Shown: positions 1 through 6,544 of the stretch, in pieces
How positions within the stretch are numbered: position 1 is the first letter of the stretch
How the letters are laid out: each line of letters starts with the position of its first letter
DNA from: PHAA01 sp034678805
GTDB lineage: Bacteria; Bacillota; Syntrophomonadia; Syntrophomonadales; Syntrophomonadaceae
Length of the DNA: 9,737 nucleotides
Assembly (NCBI GenBank): GCA_034678805.1
Contig: JAXDBN010000012.1
Span: 1-9,737 of the forward strand
Reading direction: 5' to 3'
Notes under the pieces: model-generated
What the model was told of the DNA's origin: nothing
The model's input: only the letters and a program-made list of their open reading frames with translations
Database searches by the model: none
Made by a program: the position numbers and the translations under genes

Positions 1-591
1 TTTCCCATCGGCGAGGCTGGTTTAAATACTATCATGCAGAGTACCCTGACTCCTCACGCCTACCGGGGTGAACTAATTCTATTAGTTTTTCTGTTCCCCT
101 ATGTAAAAACCCGTAAAGAAGCGCTATGGGGTGGCATAACAGCAAACCTGGCGATAGCGGGCTTTATTACTTTCACTACCATAGCCGCCATAGGTATCTT
201 GGGGGTGAAGGTAGCTTCACATGCATACTACTCAACCTTTTACATGGCCGATTACATTCCCGCGGCAGGGCTCAAGATAGTCTTAGTTACCATATGGATC
301 GTAGCCTTTTGGGGTAAAATCACCCTGGGCCAGTTCTTCATCAGCAGTGGGATTGCACAGGCAGCCGGCCTCAAAGATTACCGTCCCCTGGCTTGGACTA
401 TTGGTATTATGCTGCTGGTTTTCTCCCAGGTTTTCTATCAGGGCACAACCGACCTGTTCCACAGTGTTCCTCACACTTTCCCGGGGGTAGCGCTGTTCTT
501 TGAGTATCTTATCCCGGGAGTGATGTTGTTGATAGCCTGGTTTAAGGCCAAATCAGAGAACAAAAACGGTTCAGTCACAACAAACAGCTAA
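1..591 (+). CDS. gerAB: GerAB-family spore germination permease, C-terminal part (5' end cut by window edge)
   Basis: The frame is open from base 1 to the stop at 589-591, giving 196 visible codons. The ATG at 34 is internal, because the reading frame continues upstream of it. GerAB-type proteins are usually about 360 residues, so roughly the last half is present. These are APC-superfamily inner-membrane proteins that form germinant receptors with GerAA and GerAC and help sense small-molecule germinants. The visible part has at least four hydrophobic segments. It also has the family-like pattern GELILLVFLFPYV, then a charged KTRKEA turn, then a long helix ending in AIGILG, and later a YLIPGVMLLIAW helix before a short polar tail. 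No same-strand gene follows closely, so this is probably the last gene of a ger operon. The germinant cannot be told from sequence, and several paralogues per genome are usual, so the symbol denotes the family. Confidence 0.85.
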   Translation, partial: FPIGEAGLNTIMQSTLTPHAYRGELILLVFLFPYVKTRKEALWGGITANLAIAGFITFTTIAAIGILGVKVASHAYYSTFYMADYIPAAGLKIVLVTIWIVAFWGKITLGQFFISSGIAQAAGLKDYRPLAWTIGIMLLVFSQVFYQGTTDLFHSVPHTFPGVALFFEYLIPGVMLLIAWFKAKSENKNGSVTTNS

Positions 592-655
592 TTTACCTTG
601 ATTACAGTTTTAGATTAACTAACGCTATGACAGCATTCTCCCCGTCCCTACTCGC

Positions 656-705
656 AGTTCTTATTATTCTTAAATCATATGCCAGTGTAAGAATCTATTA
701 AGACT
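656..705. repeat. A/T-rich imperfect hairpin between gerAB and the next gene
   Basis: A perfect 7-bp stem is formed by ATTCTTA (666-672) and TAAGAAT (688-694) around a 15-base loop. It is extended outward by AGTTCTTA (656-663) against TAAGACT (699-705) with one bulged base and a small internal loop. On the plus strand a TTTT run follows at a distance of a few bases, so it may be a weak terminator of the ger operon. It is not a classic GC stem with an immediate T tract. Apart from this hairpin and the ribosome binding site of the next gene, nothing else was seen in 592-805. Confidence 0.35.
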
Positions 706-805
706 CATGATTTTGGGGAAGCTATAACGCGAGAGGTAAATTTAGTTTCAAGCCTAAATATTTCGGAATTACCGTAAGATAAAGTACTATTATCAGGGAG
801 ATATC

Positions 806-1297
806 ATGACCAAGGAAATAGTTATATTGGCATCAGCCTGGATAATTGCAGCAATCATGCTTTTGGGTTATGTGCCCAAGAATAAGATTAGAGAAGCACT
901 GGTGATCTTCTTTTTTAAACAGACGCTGACCTGGGTAATCGGTCTGGTGGTAGTCCAATGCGGGCTGTTGGAATATCCGGTCAGGTCATTCAGCCATGCT
1001 ACCAAATCCAGTTTTGATTTTGAATATTTTATATACCCATCTATTTGCGTAGTATTCAACCTTCATTACCCGGAGGGGAAAAATCTATTAAGGCAGTTTT
1101 GGCATTATTTCAGCTTCTGTACTGTAATGACCTTAATTGAAGTGTTATGCGAGAGACACACTGCTATCATTAATTATCTTCACTGGGAATGGTATTTCAC
1201 CTGGATTACCCTTTTTATAACCTTTTATGTTTCGAGAAAATTCTATGTGTGGTTTTTCCGATTACAGCCTCACAAAGGAAAGAGCGCCCTGGCATAG
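806..1297 (+). CDS. CBO0543-family integral membrane protein, function unknown
   Basis: This is a 163-residue protein with about four or five predicted membrane segments: near 5-22, 31-52, 75-87, 100-115 and 128-150. The central stretch EYPVR...SSFDFEYFIYP...VVFNLHYPEG (about 56-91) matches, from memory, the conserved core of the small Firmicute membrane family named after CBO0543 of Clostridium botulinum. These proteins are often multicopy in spore formers and have no assigned biochemical role. An AGGGAG ribosome binding site at 795-800 lies five bases before the ATG and supports this start. The gene is 214 bases downstream of the gerAB tail on the same strand, which hints at a link with sporulation or germination without proving one. 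It converges on glnA. The basic tail (HKGKS) would probably face the cytoplasm. The family assignment is moderately sure. Confidence 0.7.
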   Translation: MTKEIVILASAWIIAAIMLLGYVPKNKIREALVIFFFKQTLTWVIGLVVVQCGLLEYPVRSFSHATKSSFDFEYFIYPSICVVFNLHYPEGKNLLRQFWHYFSFCTVMTLIEVLCERHTAIINYLHWEWYFTWITLFITFYVSRKFYVWFFRLQPHKGKSALA

Positions 1298-1307
1298 TGA
1301 TACGTTA

Positions 1308-1355
1308 TGGAGACCGGCGAGCTGGCTTAGCTCCACCATGCCCCAAAATTCATGG
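1308..1355. terminator. Small hairpins between convergent genes; weak terminator candidate
   Basis: The gap between the CBO0543-family gene and the end of glnA is about 120 bases. It holds a 5-bp stem GAGCT (1319-1323)/AGCTC (1329-1333), an alternative outer pairing TGGAG (1308-1312)/CTCCA (1331-1335), and CCATG (1336-1340)/CATGG (1351-1355) followed by ACTTTATT. Each stem is short and none has a strong T tract. The position between two 3' ends suits termination, but the evidence is weak. Confidence 0.22.
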
Positions 1356-1416
1356 ACTTTATTAGATTATCTCTAACCAGGGAATTAAATCAATTATCGG
1401 ACAAAAGCAGCAACAC

Positions 1417-2742
1417 TCATAATCGGTTAAGGTATTTACGTATTTCCCATTCATGTACGCATTCCGCATACTCATCCCATTCCTTTTGTTTTCGCTTCAG
1501 ATAATTGTTAAAGACATGCTCCCCTATCGTATCAAGTATTAAGGGATCACACACCATTTCTTCCAGGGCTTCCTGCAGGTCGCGGGGATAGCGTGCCGGC
1601 TTGGAGCTGGTGGGATAGGCAGCATCGATATGATAAGCATTGCCCATCACTGGTTCGGGAGGCATGATTTTATTTTTGATTCCGTCCAACCCGGCCCTGA
1701 GCAGCAAAGCAAATAGAATATAGGGATTAGCGGTTGGATCGGGACTGCGATATTCGATCCGGGTACTGTTTCCGCGGGCGGCCGGAACCCGAATCAAGGT
1801 ACTGCGGTTGTTGGCTGACCAGGCGACATTGATCGGGGCTTCATAACCCGGTTTCAACCGTTTATAACTATTTACTATCGGATTGGCGATTGCCGCCATA
1901 CCCCTGGCGTGTCTCAGAAGTCCGCCGATAAAGAACCGTGCCAGTGCACTTAACCCGGATGGATCCTGTGGGTCATAGAATACGTTAACATGGCCTTTGA
2001 ACAAAGATTGGTTGCAGTGCATGGCGCTGCCATTTTCCCCGCTCAGCGGTTTAGGCATAAAGGTAGCGTAAAGACCTGATTGGCGGGCCGTGTTCTTGAC
2101 TACATCACGGAAGGTAACCCAATTATCTGCCGTTCGCAGAGCTTCGTTATACTTAAAGTCTATCTCGTGCTGTCCGGGGGCCACTTCATGGTGGGATGCC
2201 TCGATACTGAATCCCATCTTTTTCAGGGTAAGAATAATATTACGGCGGGCATCTTCGCCCAAGTCTACCGGTGCCAGGTCAAAATAACCGGCTTGATCAT
2301 GGATATTAAACAGCGGGTAGCCTTTGGCATCCGAGTGGAATAGGAAGAACTCCCCTTCGGGGCCAATGTTGTATTCAAAACCAAGTTGCTCAACCTCAAG
2401 CAGAGCTTTTTTCAAAATGTGACGCGGACATCCAGAAAAAGGCTTGCCATCGGTTGTATATACATCGCAGATCATCCTGGCTACACCCTCTTCTCTGGGT
2501 CTCCAGGGCATAATCGCATAAGTCTCAGGATCGGGTACTATGCATTGGTCAGATTCTTCGATAGAAGCAAAACCGTCAATGGACGAACCGTCAAACATCA
2601 ATTCACCGGCAAAAGCCCGCTCCAGTTCACTAGCCATAATGGAAGTGCTCTTCATAATTCCAAATATATCAATAAACTGCAGTCTGACGAATTCAATTCC
2701 TTTTTCATTTATATCCTTAAAAACGTCCTCTTTGTTCATCAT
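1417..2742 (-). CDS. glnA: Type I glutamine synthetase (GSI-alpha)
   Basis: This cytoplasmic dodecameric enzyme makes glutamine from glutamate, ammonia and ATP. At 441 residues it matches the roughly 444 of the Bacillus enzyme and is shorter than the roughly 470 of adenylylated GSI-beta enzymes. Visible motifs are the Asp loop with FDGSSIDGF (50-58), GPEGEFFLF (127-135) with metal-ligand glutamates, HHEVAPGQHE (184-193), the KPLSGENGSAMHCN signature (231-244), NSYKRLKPGYEAP (291-303) with the active-site-loop Glu301, and the NRSTLIR and RIEYRSPDP region. The C-terminal EW...VHEWE resembles the Bacillus tail. Arg62 of the B. subtilis enzyme, tied to glutamine feedback, is Ser60 here. The ribosome binding site AAGGAGG (2744-2750) sits one base before the first ATG (2742) and four before the next (2739), so the second Met may be the real start (440 residues). 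No clear GlnR/TnrA box was found upstream. Confidence 0.96.
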   Translation of the reverse strand: MMNKEDVFKDINEKGIEFVRLQFIDIFGIMKSTSIMASELERAFAGELMFDGSSIDGFASIEESDQCIVPDPETYAIMPWRPREEGVARMICDVYTTDGKPFSGCPRHILKKALLEVEQLGFEYNIGPEGEFFLFHSDAKGYPLFNIHDQAGYFDLAPVDLGEDARRNIILTLKKMGFSIEASHHEVAPGQHEIDFKYNEALRTADNWVTFRDVVKNTARQSGLYATFMPKPLSGENGSAMHCNQSLFKGHVNVFYDPQDPSGLSALARFFIGGLLRHARGMAAIANPIVNSYKRLKPGYEAPINVAWSANNRSTLIRVPAARGNSTRIEYRSPDPTANPYILFALLLRAGLDGIKNKIMPPEPVMGNAYHIDAAYPTSSKPARYPRDLQEALEEMVCDPLILDTIGEHVFNNYLKRKQKEWDEYAECVHEWEIRKYLNRL

Positions 2743-2764
2743 TCCTCCTTTGTCCTGTGACTAC

Positions 2765-2793
2765 ATGATGACCGGGCACCTTGATTTCGTCAA
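2765..2793 (-). promoter_or_regulatory. Candidate sigma-A promoter of glnA
   Basis: On the minus strand TTGACG (2793-2788) is followed after 17 bases by CATCAT (2770-2765). This gives five of six matches at -35 and four of six at -10. The expected transcript start near 2758 leaves a short leader carrying the AAGGAGG ribosome binding site. A 5-bp hairpin CTTGA/TCAAG overlaps the -35 element. The promoter is inferred from sequence only; glnA could also be read through from ytrI, 165 bases upstream. Confidence 0.4.
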
Positions 2794-2834
2794 GATTAGT
2801 AATAACAGACACCCATATTACCAAAATAAAACAC

Positions 2835-2853
2835 ACTTGTGGCAGAACTAAGG
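2835..2853 (+). repeat. 19-base direct repeat, copy 1
   Basis: ACTTGTGGCAGAACTAAGG matches ACTTGTGGCAAAATTGAGG at 5198-5216 in 16 of 19 positions, including ten identical leading bases. Both copies are intergenic and in the same orientation. This one lies between the end of ytrI and the glnA promoter. It may be a shared regulatory site or chance. Confidence 0.3.
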
Positions 2854-2907
2854 AGATGATATTTAAGTGATGAGACAAAACCTAATCATACCGTTTTTTC
2901 GAGTCTG

Positions 2908-3378
2908 TTATAGATCGGAAGGTACCTTTTGGGTGATTACATAAACGGTTACTATATCTGAGATAACAACCATCCTTATCGCCAAGCGTATCTTTTTACC
3001 GTTAATCTCAATATCCCGGTTGTCTATTATTTGAGGAATCAACAGGTAATCTACTTCATTTACACCCTGTCCGATTATTGCCGCCAACCACTCGCGAATG
3101 TTTTTTTCAACTGTCAACTGAATAGTGCCTTCCTCAAAATCATCAAAATCGGAGTCATCGTTAAACATTACTTTGGCATCTATTCTGCTGATAATTCTCT
3201 TCTTGGGCTTTTCCTGCAGATGTTGGATTTGCTCATCCATTGCTGCCAGACTCTCTTGCAAGGTTATATTTTCCATATGCAGTAAATCAATCTGTCCCCC
3301 TATCAATGCCGCAGTTAGGGATGCCCCGAGCAGCAAGCCGACAATAAAGATGGCCGACCAGAACAGTATGCGTTTCAT
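2908..3378 (-). CDS. ytrI: Sporulation membrane protein of the YtrI type
   Basis: This 156-residue protein has one N-terminal membrane segment (about 4-27, after MKR). A heptad-like coiled-coil stretch follows at about 30-58, then a basic KPKKR patch, an acidic DDSDFDDFEEG patch (74-84), and a mixed alpha/beta C-terminal part with no recognised enzyme motif. Identification rests mainly on context: its ATG overlaps the stop of the ytrH homologue by four bases (3375-3378), and size and topology fit B. subtilis YtrI. In B. subtilis YtrH and YtrI are mother-cell, sigma-E-controlled proteins needed for efficient sporulation; their biochemical role is unknown. The single-helix topology suggests a scaffold or partner of the multi-helix YtrH in the forespore-surrounding membrane, which is inference. 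The sequence itself is divergent, so the name is less sure than for ytrH. Confidence 0.68.
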   Translation of the reverse strand: MKRILFWSAIFIVGLLLGASLTAALIGGQIDLLHMENITLQESLAAMDEQIQHLQEKPKKRIISRIDAKVMFNDDSDFDDFEEGTIQLTVEKNIREWLAAIIGQGVNEVDYLLIPQIIDNRDIEINGKKIRLAIRMVVISDIVTVYVITQKVPSDL

Positions 3379-3701
3379 CGGCCCCGGCCCGATAGGATAA
3401 GGATCAGATAATAGCCTGACTGGGTGCCAGCCAGAGCACAGAAAATATATATAAGCTGTTTTACCAGCGGCCTTAATTCCCCTTTAAAAAGGCCTGATTC
3501 AATGATTTCAAAGGTCGAAAAAGTCCCCCCGATTGCGGCTACAATTGCCCATATCTTGATTTCCTTCGCCAATTTCAACATGGTTTCGGTAGGCGGCTCT
3601 TTTACTAAAACCGCGGCCAATGCGCCCAACAATGAGGACCCCAGGATAATTCCCAAAGCCGTAAAAAATATCAACACCGATTTATGGGTGAAAACATTCA
3701 T
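3375..3701 (-). CDS. ytrH: Sporulation membrane protein YtrH
   Basis: This is a 108-residue protein with three membrane segments: about 8-32, 48-67 and 80-103. The hallmark stretch IKIWAIVAAIGGTFSTFE (48-65) is close to the KIWALVAAIGGTF core remembered from B. subtilis YtrH. The preceding EPP motif (35-37) and the following GLFKG (70-74) then VKQLIYI (80-86) also fit in order. Length is close to the family norm. In B. subtilis the protein is made in the mother cell under sigma-E and supports normal sporulation. A GTAGGA ribosome binding site lies three bases before the ATG. The four-base stop/start overlap with ytrI implies translational coupling. Upstream on the minus strand a CATACAAA stretch (about 3794-3801) resembles a sigma-E -10 element, but no matching -35 was found, so no promoter is called. 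The pair is strong evidence that the host forms endospores. Confidence 0.88.
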   Translation of the reverse strand: MNVFTHKSVLIFFTALGIILGSSLLGALAAVLVKEPPTETMLKLAKEIKIWAIVAAIGGTFSTFEIIESGLFKGELRPLVKQLIYIFCALAGTQSGYYLILILSGRGR

Positions 3702-3868
3702 ATATCCTACCAGCCTAATTCGTTTGCCTAAATATATTCATTTGCAGCAATTTAATTAACATTTTCCCAAATAAATAACTGCTGTTTTAATAATTTGTAT
3801 GGTTTCCACCCAATGATGTCTTTTCATAATACGTTGGATAGTATTCTAATAGTGGTTTGGACAAAAGC

Positions 3869-3897
3869 GACCCCTCCAGCAAAAAACCGGAGGGGTC
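3869..3897 (-). terminator. Rho-independent terminator, probably of mscS
   Basis: A perfect 9-bp GC-rich stem pairs GACCCCTCC (3869-3877) with GGAGGGGTC (3889-3897) across an 11-base loop. AAAGC (3864-3868) and GCTTT (3901-3905) can extend it past a three-base bulge. On the minus strand the stem is followed by GCTTTTG, a short T run. It lies 214 bases beyond the mscS stop and before ytrH, so it would separate those two transcripts. Confidence 0.6.
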
Positions 3898-3933
3898 ATT
3901 GCTTTGGGTAACCACCCGATTATATTTCCTAAA

Positions 3934-3991
3934 CCGGCAGGTTGGTTTGAACCCGGGGATTGGTTAACTTTGCAGTTATTTAACCTGCCGG
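3934..3991. repeat. Perfect 10-bp inverted repeat closing a possible branched RNA fold
   Basis: CCGGCAGGTT (3934-3943) and AACCTGCCGG (3982-3991) are exact reverse complements separated by 38 bases. Read on the minus strand, the interior offers AACT-GCAA-AGTT, a 4-bp stem with a GNRA-type loop, and AACC...GGTT, so a three-way junction is possible. It lies in the 3' flank of mscS, about 40 bases before the terminator stem in transcript order. It could be a 3' UTR stabilising structure, a small RNA or a repeat element. Around it, 3906-4110 shows no convincing gene. Confidence 0.45.
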
Positions 3992-4110
3992 AAGGGGGAG
4001 GCTGGGATTGCTATTATTATCTACCGGGTAAAAGATATCGCCGTCTCAACCGGTTTGGGTCGTTTTATATCTGCTGTCCGCTACAGTATAGTTTATCTTC
4101 CTTTACTTTC

Positions 4111-5130
4111 TTAACCTTCACTTTTCAAGTAAATAGTCCGAATCGGGAAGGGTATCTCGATATTTTCTTCATTAAAGCGGCGGTGGAGCTTCTTAATGAA
4201 CTCGTGCTTAAGCATATACTGGTCGGCAAAAGACTTGGTTTTAAGAATAACAATAAAATCGATGCTGGAATCAGAAAAAGCCTGGAACCGCACCACGGGT
4301 TTGAACTCCGGGACCCCGCCGGGGCCATCTTGCATTGACTCACTGGCTATATCAATAACAATCCGCTCCACTTGCTCCAGGTCGCTGGAATAACTCACCC
4401 CGACATTTACCAGAATCGACATCTCATGACCGGGCAGTTCATAGTTAGTGACTATAGCGGTCGACAACCTTGAATTAGGCACCAGCACCATGTTGTTGGC
4501 AATTGTGCAAATGCTGGTATTACGCCAGCTAATATCGGTGACAAAACCCTCCTCGCCGGAATCCAGTTTTATATAGTCTCCCGGTTTAATCTGCCTGGAA
4601 GCCAGGATATGAATCCCGGCAAAAATATTGGAAAGCGTATCCTGTAGGGCTAAAGCTACCGCAATACCCCCTACCCCTAAAGCGGTAAGCAAAGGGGTGA
4701 TCGATATGCCGAGGTATTGAAGCAATACAAGTATACCGATAATGAACACCAATAACTTGGCAAGATTAGCAAATAAAGAAAGGGAGGGTAAGTTTCCCCC
4801 TGAACTATGGCTGTAGCCTGAAATAAGCCCCGTGGTGAGTTTCATTCCCACCAGGGTAACCGATATGATAGCTATAGATACCAAAACCCTGGCCGCCTGA
4901 TTCATCCAGTCTGCATAACCAAAATTCCAGAGCAACGCGAAATAGAGGCCCGCCAGCGTACACCATAGTAAGATCATGCCTTTGAAGGCGCCAACGATGG
5001 CATCGTCTATGTATGAACGGCTCTTTTCGGCTGCTTTGGTCAATCTGTAACCAAACAATTTTTCGATAACTGCACCTAAAATAATACTTCCCGTGATCAT
5101 AGTTATCAAACCCAGTAACTTGCCAGACAT
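4111..5130 (-). CDS. mscS: MscS-family small-conductance mechanosensitive ion channel
   Basis: The protein would form a cytoplasmic-membrane channel opened by membrane tension that releases solutes on osmotic downshock. It has 339 residues and five predicted membrane helices (about 5-27, 51-70, 82-103, 123-142, 145-172), two more than E. coli MscS. The last is the pore helix with the small-residue pattern ALGVGGIAVALALQDTLSN (150-168). It is followed by the beta domain (GDYIKLDSGEEGFVTDISWRN, about 184-204), the VPNS motif (217-220), an alpha/beta cytoplasmic domain, and the family-typical ending IEIPFPIRTIYL (325-336). An AGAGGTGA ribosome binding site (about 5135-5142) fixes the ATG. Upstream, TATAAT on the minus strand (5191-5186) could be a -10, but no good -35 accompanies it. 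The gene is divergent from the Na+/H+ antiporter and stands alone in its transcript. The exact subfamily and any gating ligand are unknown. Confidence 0.93.
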   Translation of the reverse strand: MSGKLLGLITMITGSIILGAVIEKLFGYRLTKAAEKSRSYIDDAIVGAFKGMILLWCTLAGLYFALLWNFGYADWMNQAARVLVSIAIISVTLVGMKLTTGLISGYSHSSGGNLPSLSLFANLAKLLVFIIGILVLLQYLGISITPLLTALGVGGIAVALALQDTLSNIFAGIHILASRQIKPGDYIKLDSGEEGFVTDISWRNTSICTIANNMVLVPNSRLSTAIVTNYELPGHEMSILVNVGVSYSSDLEQVERIVIDIASESMQDGPGGVPEFKPVVRFQAFSDSSIDFIVILKTKSFADQYMLKHEFIKKLHRRFNEENIEIPFPIRTIYLKSEG

Positions 5131-5197
5131 ATTGTCACCTCTATAGTATTGACTTCTTCATCAAACTTTCCCTACCGGCGACCTGATTATAAGTGAA

Positions 5198-5216
5198 ACT
5201 TGTGGCAAAATTGAGG
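5198..5216 (+). repeat. 19-base direct repeat, copy 2
   Basis: ACTTGTGGCAAAATTGAGG lies in the divergent mscS/antiporter intergenic region and matches the copy at 2835-2853 in 16 of 19 positions. It sits just upstream of the TATAAT that may serve mscS. Both copies being outside genes makes a regulator site possible. Confidence 0.3.
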
Positions 5217-5270
5217 CGTGTACCACGAGACATTCTACCCAAAATTTTTAGGATCAATTTATCCGCTGCC

Positions 5271-5300
5271 TTTAAACTAAAGTCTACTTAAGGTTATAAT
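5271..5300 (+). promoter_or_regulatory. Candidate sigma-A promoter of the Na+/H+ antiporter gene
   Basis: TTTAAA (5271-5276; four of six -35 bases) is followed after 18 bases by a perfect TATAAT (5295-5300). Transcription would start near 5307, giving a leader of about 29 bases that contains the AGAAGGA ribosome binding site (5323-5329). Confidence 0.5.
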
Positions 5301-5335
5301 CTAACTACCTATTTCTTGTCAAAGAAGGATAAATA

Positions 5336-6523
5336 ATGGATCAAATCACCACCAACTTCTTCTGGTTGATGCTGTTAGCTACAGCAGTGGCTATGTTAGG
5401 ACGTTTTATAAAAATTCCTTTCACCATTGCCCTGGTTTTATGCGGACTAGGGGTAGGTTTGTTGGGATTGCTGCCGGGGACTCACCTCAATCCTGATTTG
5501 CTGTTTGCCCTTTTTTTACCCCCAATTCTCTTTGACGCCGGCATCAATATTAACCTGCATCTGTTAAAAAAGCAGTGGTTCCCTATCACCGTTTTTGCAG
5601 TACTGGGGACTATCATAGCCACGTTTGTTGTGGGGGGCGCGGTATATTACGTCGTTGGTCTGCCCTGGCTGGCAGCCTTGCTTTTCGGTGCAATTATCTC
5701 GCCTACCGATCCCATCTCGGTTCTGGCTATTTTTAAGGAACTAGGCGCCGACGAGCAGTTGTCGAACCTTATTGAAGCCGAGAGTCTTTTCAATGACGGC
5801 GTAGCAGTTGTGCTATTCATCATCATTTCAGGATTGCTGGCCGGAGACAATTTTAACTCGTTGTCGGCAGTATTTTCCTTTATCACCACTATAGGCGGAG
5901 GGGCGCTGATCGGCCTGGTCATCGGAGGAATTGCTTCCCGCATCACCCGCGAATACGATGATCATCTGGTGGAGGTAATGCTGACTACGGTAGTAGCATT
6001 TGGTTCCTATTTGGCAGCCGAACATTTTCATGTATCAGGGGTTTTTGCTGTAGTAGCGGCAAGTATAGTGGTAGGCAATTACGGGATGACCAAGGGAATG
6101 AGTGTTATCTCTCAGGTGGCCGTGCTCTCCTTCTGGGAGTACATAGCCTTTGCGGTGAATTCGGCGGTGTTCCTGCTGGTGGGATTGGAAGAATCGTATA
6201 TTACCCTGGGTTTAACCGGGCTATTGGTATTCGCAGCCATCCTGGCAGTACTCTTTGGGCGGGTCGTATCCGTGTACGGACTGGGAGGGCTGTTAAATCT
6301 GATTGGTCCCCAAGTTCCGGTTTCCTGGAGACATGTTCAGGTCTGGAGCGGTTTAAGGGGAGCTCTCTCCATGGCCATGGTTTTAGGGCTGGATCCAGCC
6401 TTGCCTTACCGCAGTCTGCTTATCAACATGACCTTTGCGGTAGTTCTTTTTTCCCTGGTGGTGCAGGGTCTGACTATCAAACCTTTATTAAAACGGCTGG
6501 GTATAACTGCTGACCCAGAGTAA
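5336..6523 (+). CDS. nhaP: CPA1-family (NhaP-type) Na+/H+ antiporter
   Basis: This predicted inner-membrane exchanger would expel Na+ (possibly K+ or Li+) in return for protons. It has 395 residues and around 12 hydrophobic segments, covering the transporter core without the long cytoplasmic tail of some relatives. Key motifs are LFALFLPPILFDAGI (56-70), GAIISPTDPISVLAIFKELG (118-137) with the unwound-helix TDP, and EAESLFNDGVAVVLF (147-161). In the last, Asn153-Asp154 is the ion-binding ND pair typical of electroneutral CPA1 exchangers; electrogenic CPA2 proteins have DD. GLRGALSMAMVLGL (339-352) carries the conserved helix arginine Arg341. AGAAGGA (5323-5329), six bases before the ATG, supports the start. 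It is divergent from mscS and converges on clc, only 21 bases away, with no clear terminator seen between them. Ion preference cannot be read from sequence, so the symbol is at family level. Confidence 0.92.
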   Translation: MDQITTNFFWLMLLATAVAMLGRFIKIPFTIALVLCGLGVGLLGLLPGTHLNPDLLFALFLPPILFDAGININLHLLKKQWFPITVFAVLGTIIATFVVGGAVYYVVGLPWLAALLFGAIISPTDPISVLAIFKELGADEQLSNLIEAESLFNDGVAVVLFIIISGLLAGDNFNSLSAVFSFITTIGGGALIGLVIGGIASRITREYDDHLVEVMLTTVVAFGSYLAAEHFHVSGVFAVVAASIVVGNYGMTKGMSVISQVAVLSFWEYIAFAVNSAVFLLVGLEESYITLGLTGLLVFAAILAVLFGRVVSVYGLGGLLNLIGPQVPVSWRHVQVWSGLRGALSMAMVLGLDPALPYRSLLINMTFAVVLFSLVVQGLTIKPLLKRLGITADPE

Positions 6524-6544
6524 AATCAGGCCATAGCTTTGAGA

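Noticed and set aside
1618..1650. Possible adenylylation tyrosine in GlnA (NAYHID, Tyr370)
   Set aside because: The Tyr is aligned with the modified residue of GSI-beta enzymes, but the surrounding NLYDLPPEE context is absent and the enzyme is GSI-alpha, which is not adenylylated.
2386..2760. Plus-strand open frame opposite the start of glnA
   Set aside because: It is fully antisense to conserved glnA codons; low-complexity composition and no ribosome binding site mark it as a shadow frame.
2743..2907. GlnR/TnrA operator (TGTNAN7TNACA) upstream of glnA
   Set aside because: No stretch with both half-sites was found by eye; single TGT or ACA pieces occur but with wrong spacing.
2857..2943. 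Short plus-strand frame after an AAGGAG at 2850-2855
   Set aside because: It encodes only about 24 residues, the ribosome-binding spacing is poor, and it runs into the antisense of ytrI.
3793..3801. Sigma-E -10-like CATACAAA upstream of ytrH
   Set aside because: The -10 is close to consensus and sigma-E control is known for the B. subtilis genes, but no acceptable -35 lies 13-15 bases upstream, so no promoter is called.
3941..3955. Minus-strand GGTTCAAACC, resembling a tRNA T-loop
   Set aside because: The flanks do not form a T-stem, and no anticodon arm, D-arm or acceptor stem can be assembled around it.
3904..4338. Plus-strand open frame of 144 codons starting with TTG
   Set aside because: Its second half is antisense to the well-supported mscS 3' end, its first half runs through the inverted repeat, it has no ribosome binding site, and the peptide resembles no family I know.
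6524..6544. Bidirectional terminator between the convergent antiporter and clc genes
   Set aside because: The 21-base gap has no inverted repeat of useful length; transcripts may overlap or end by another mechanism.
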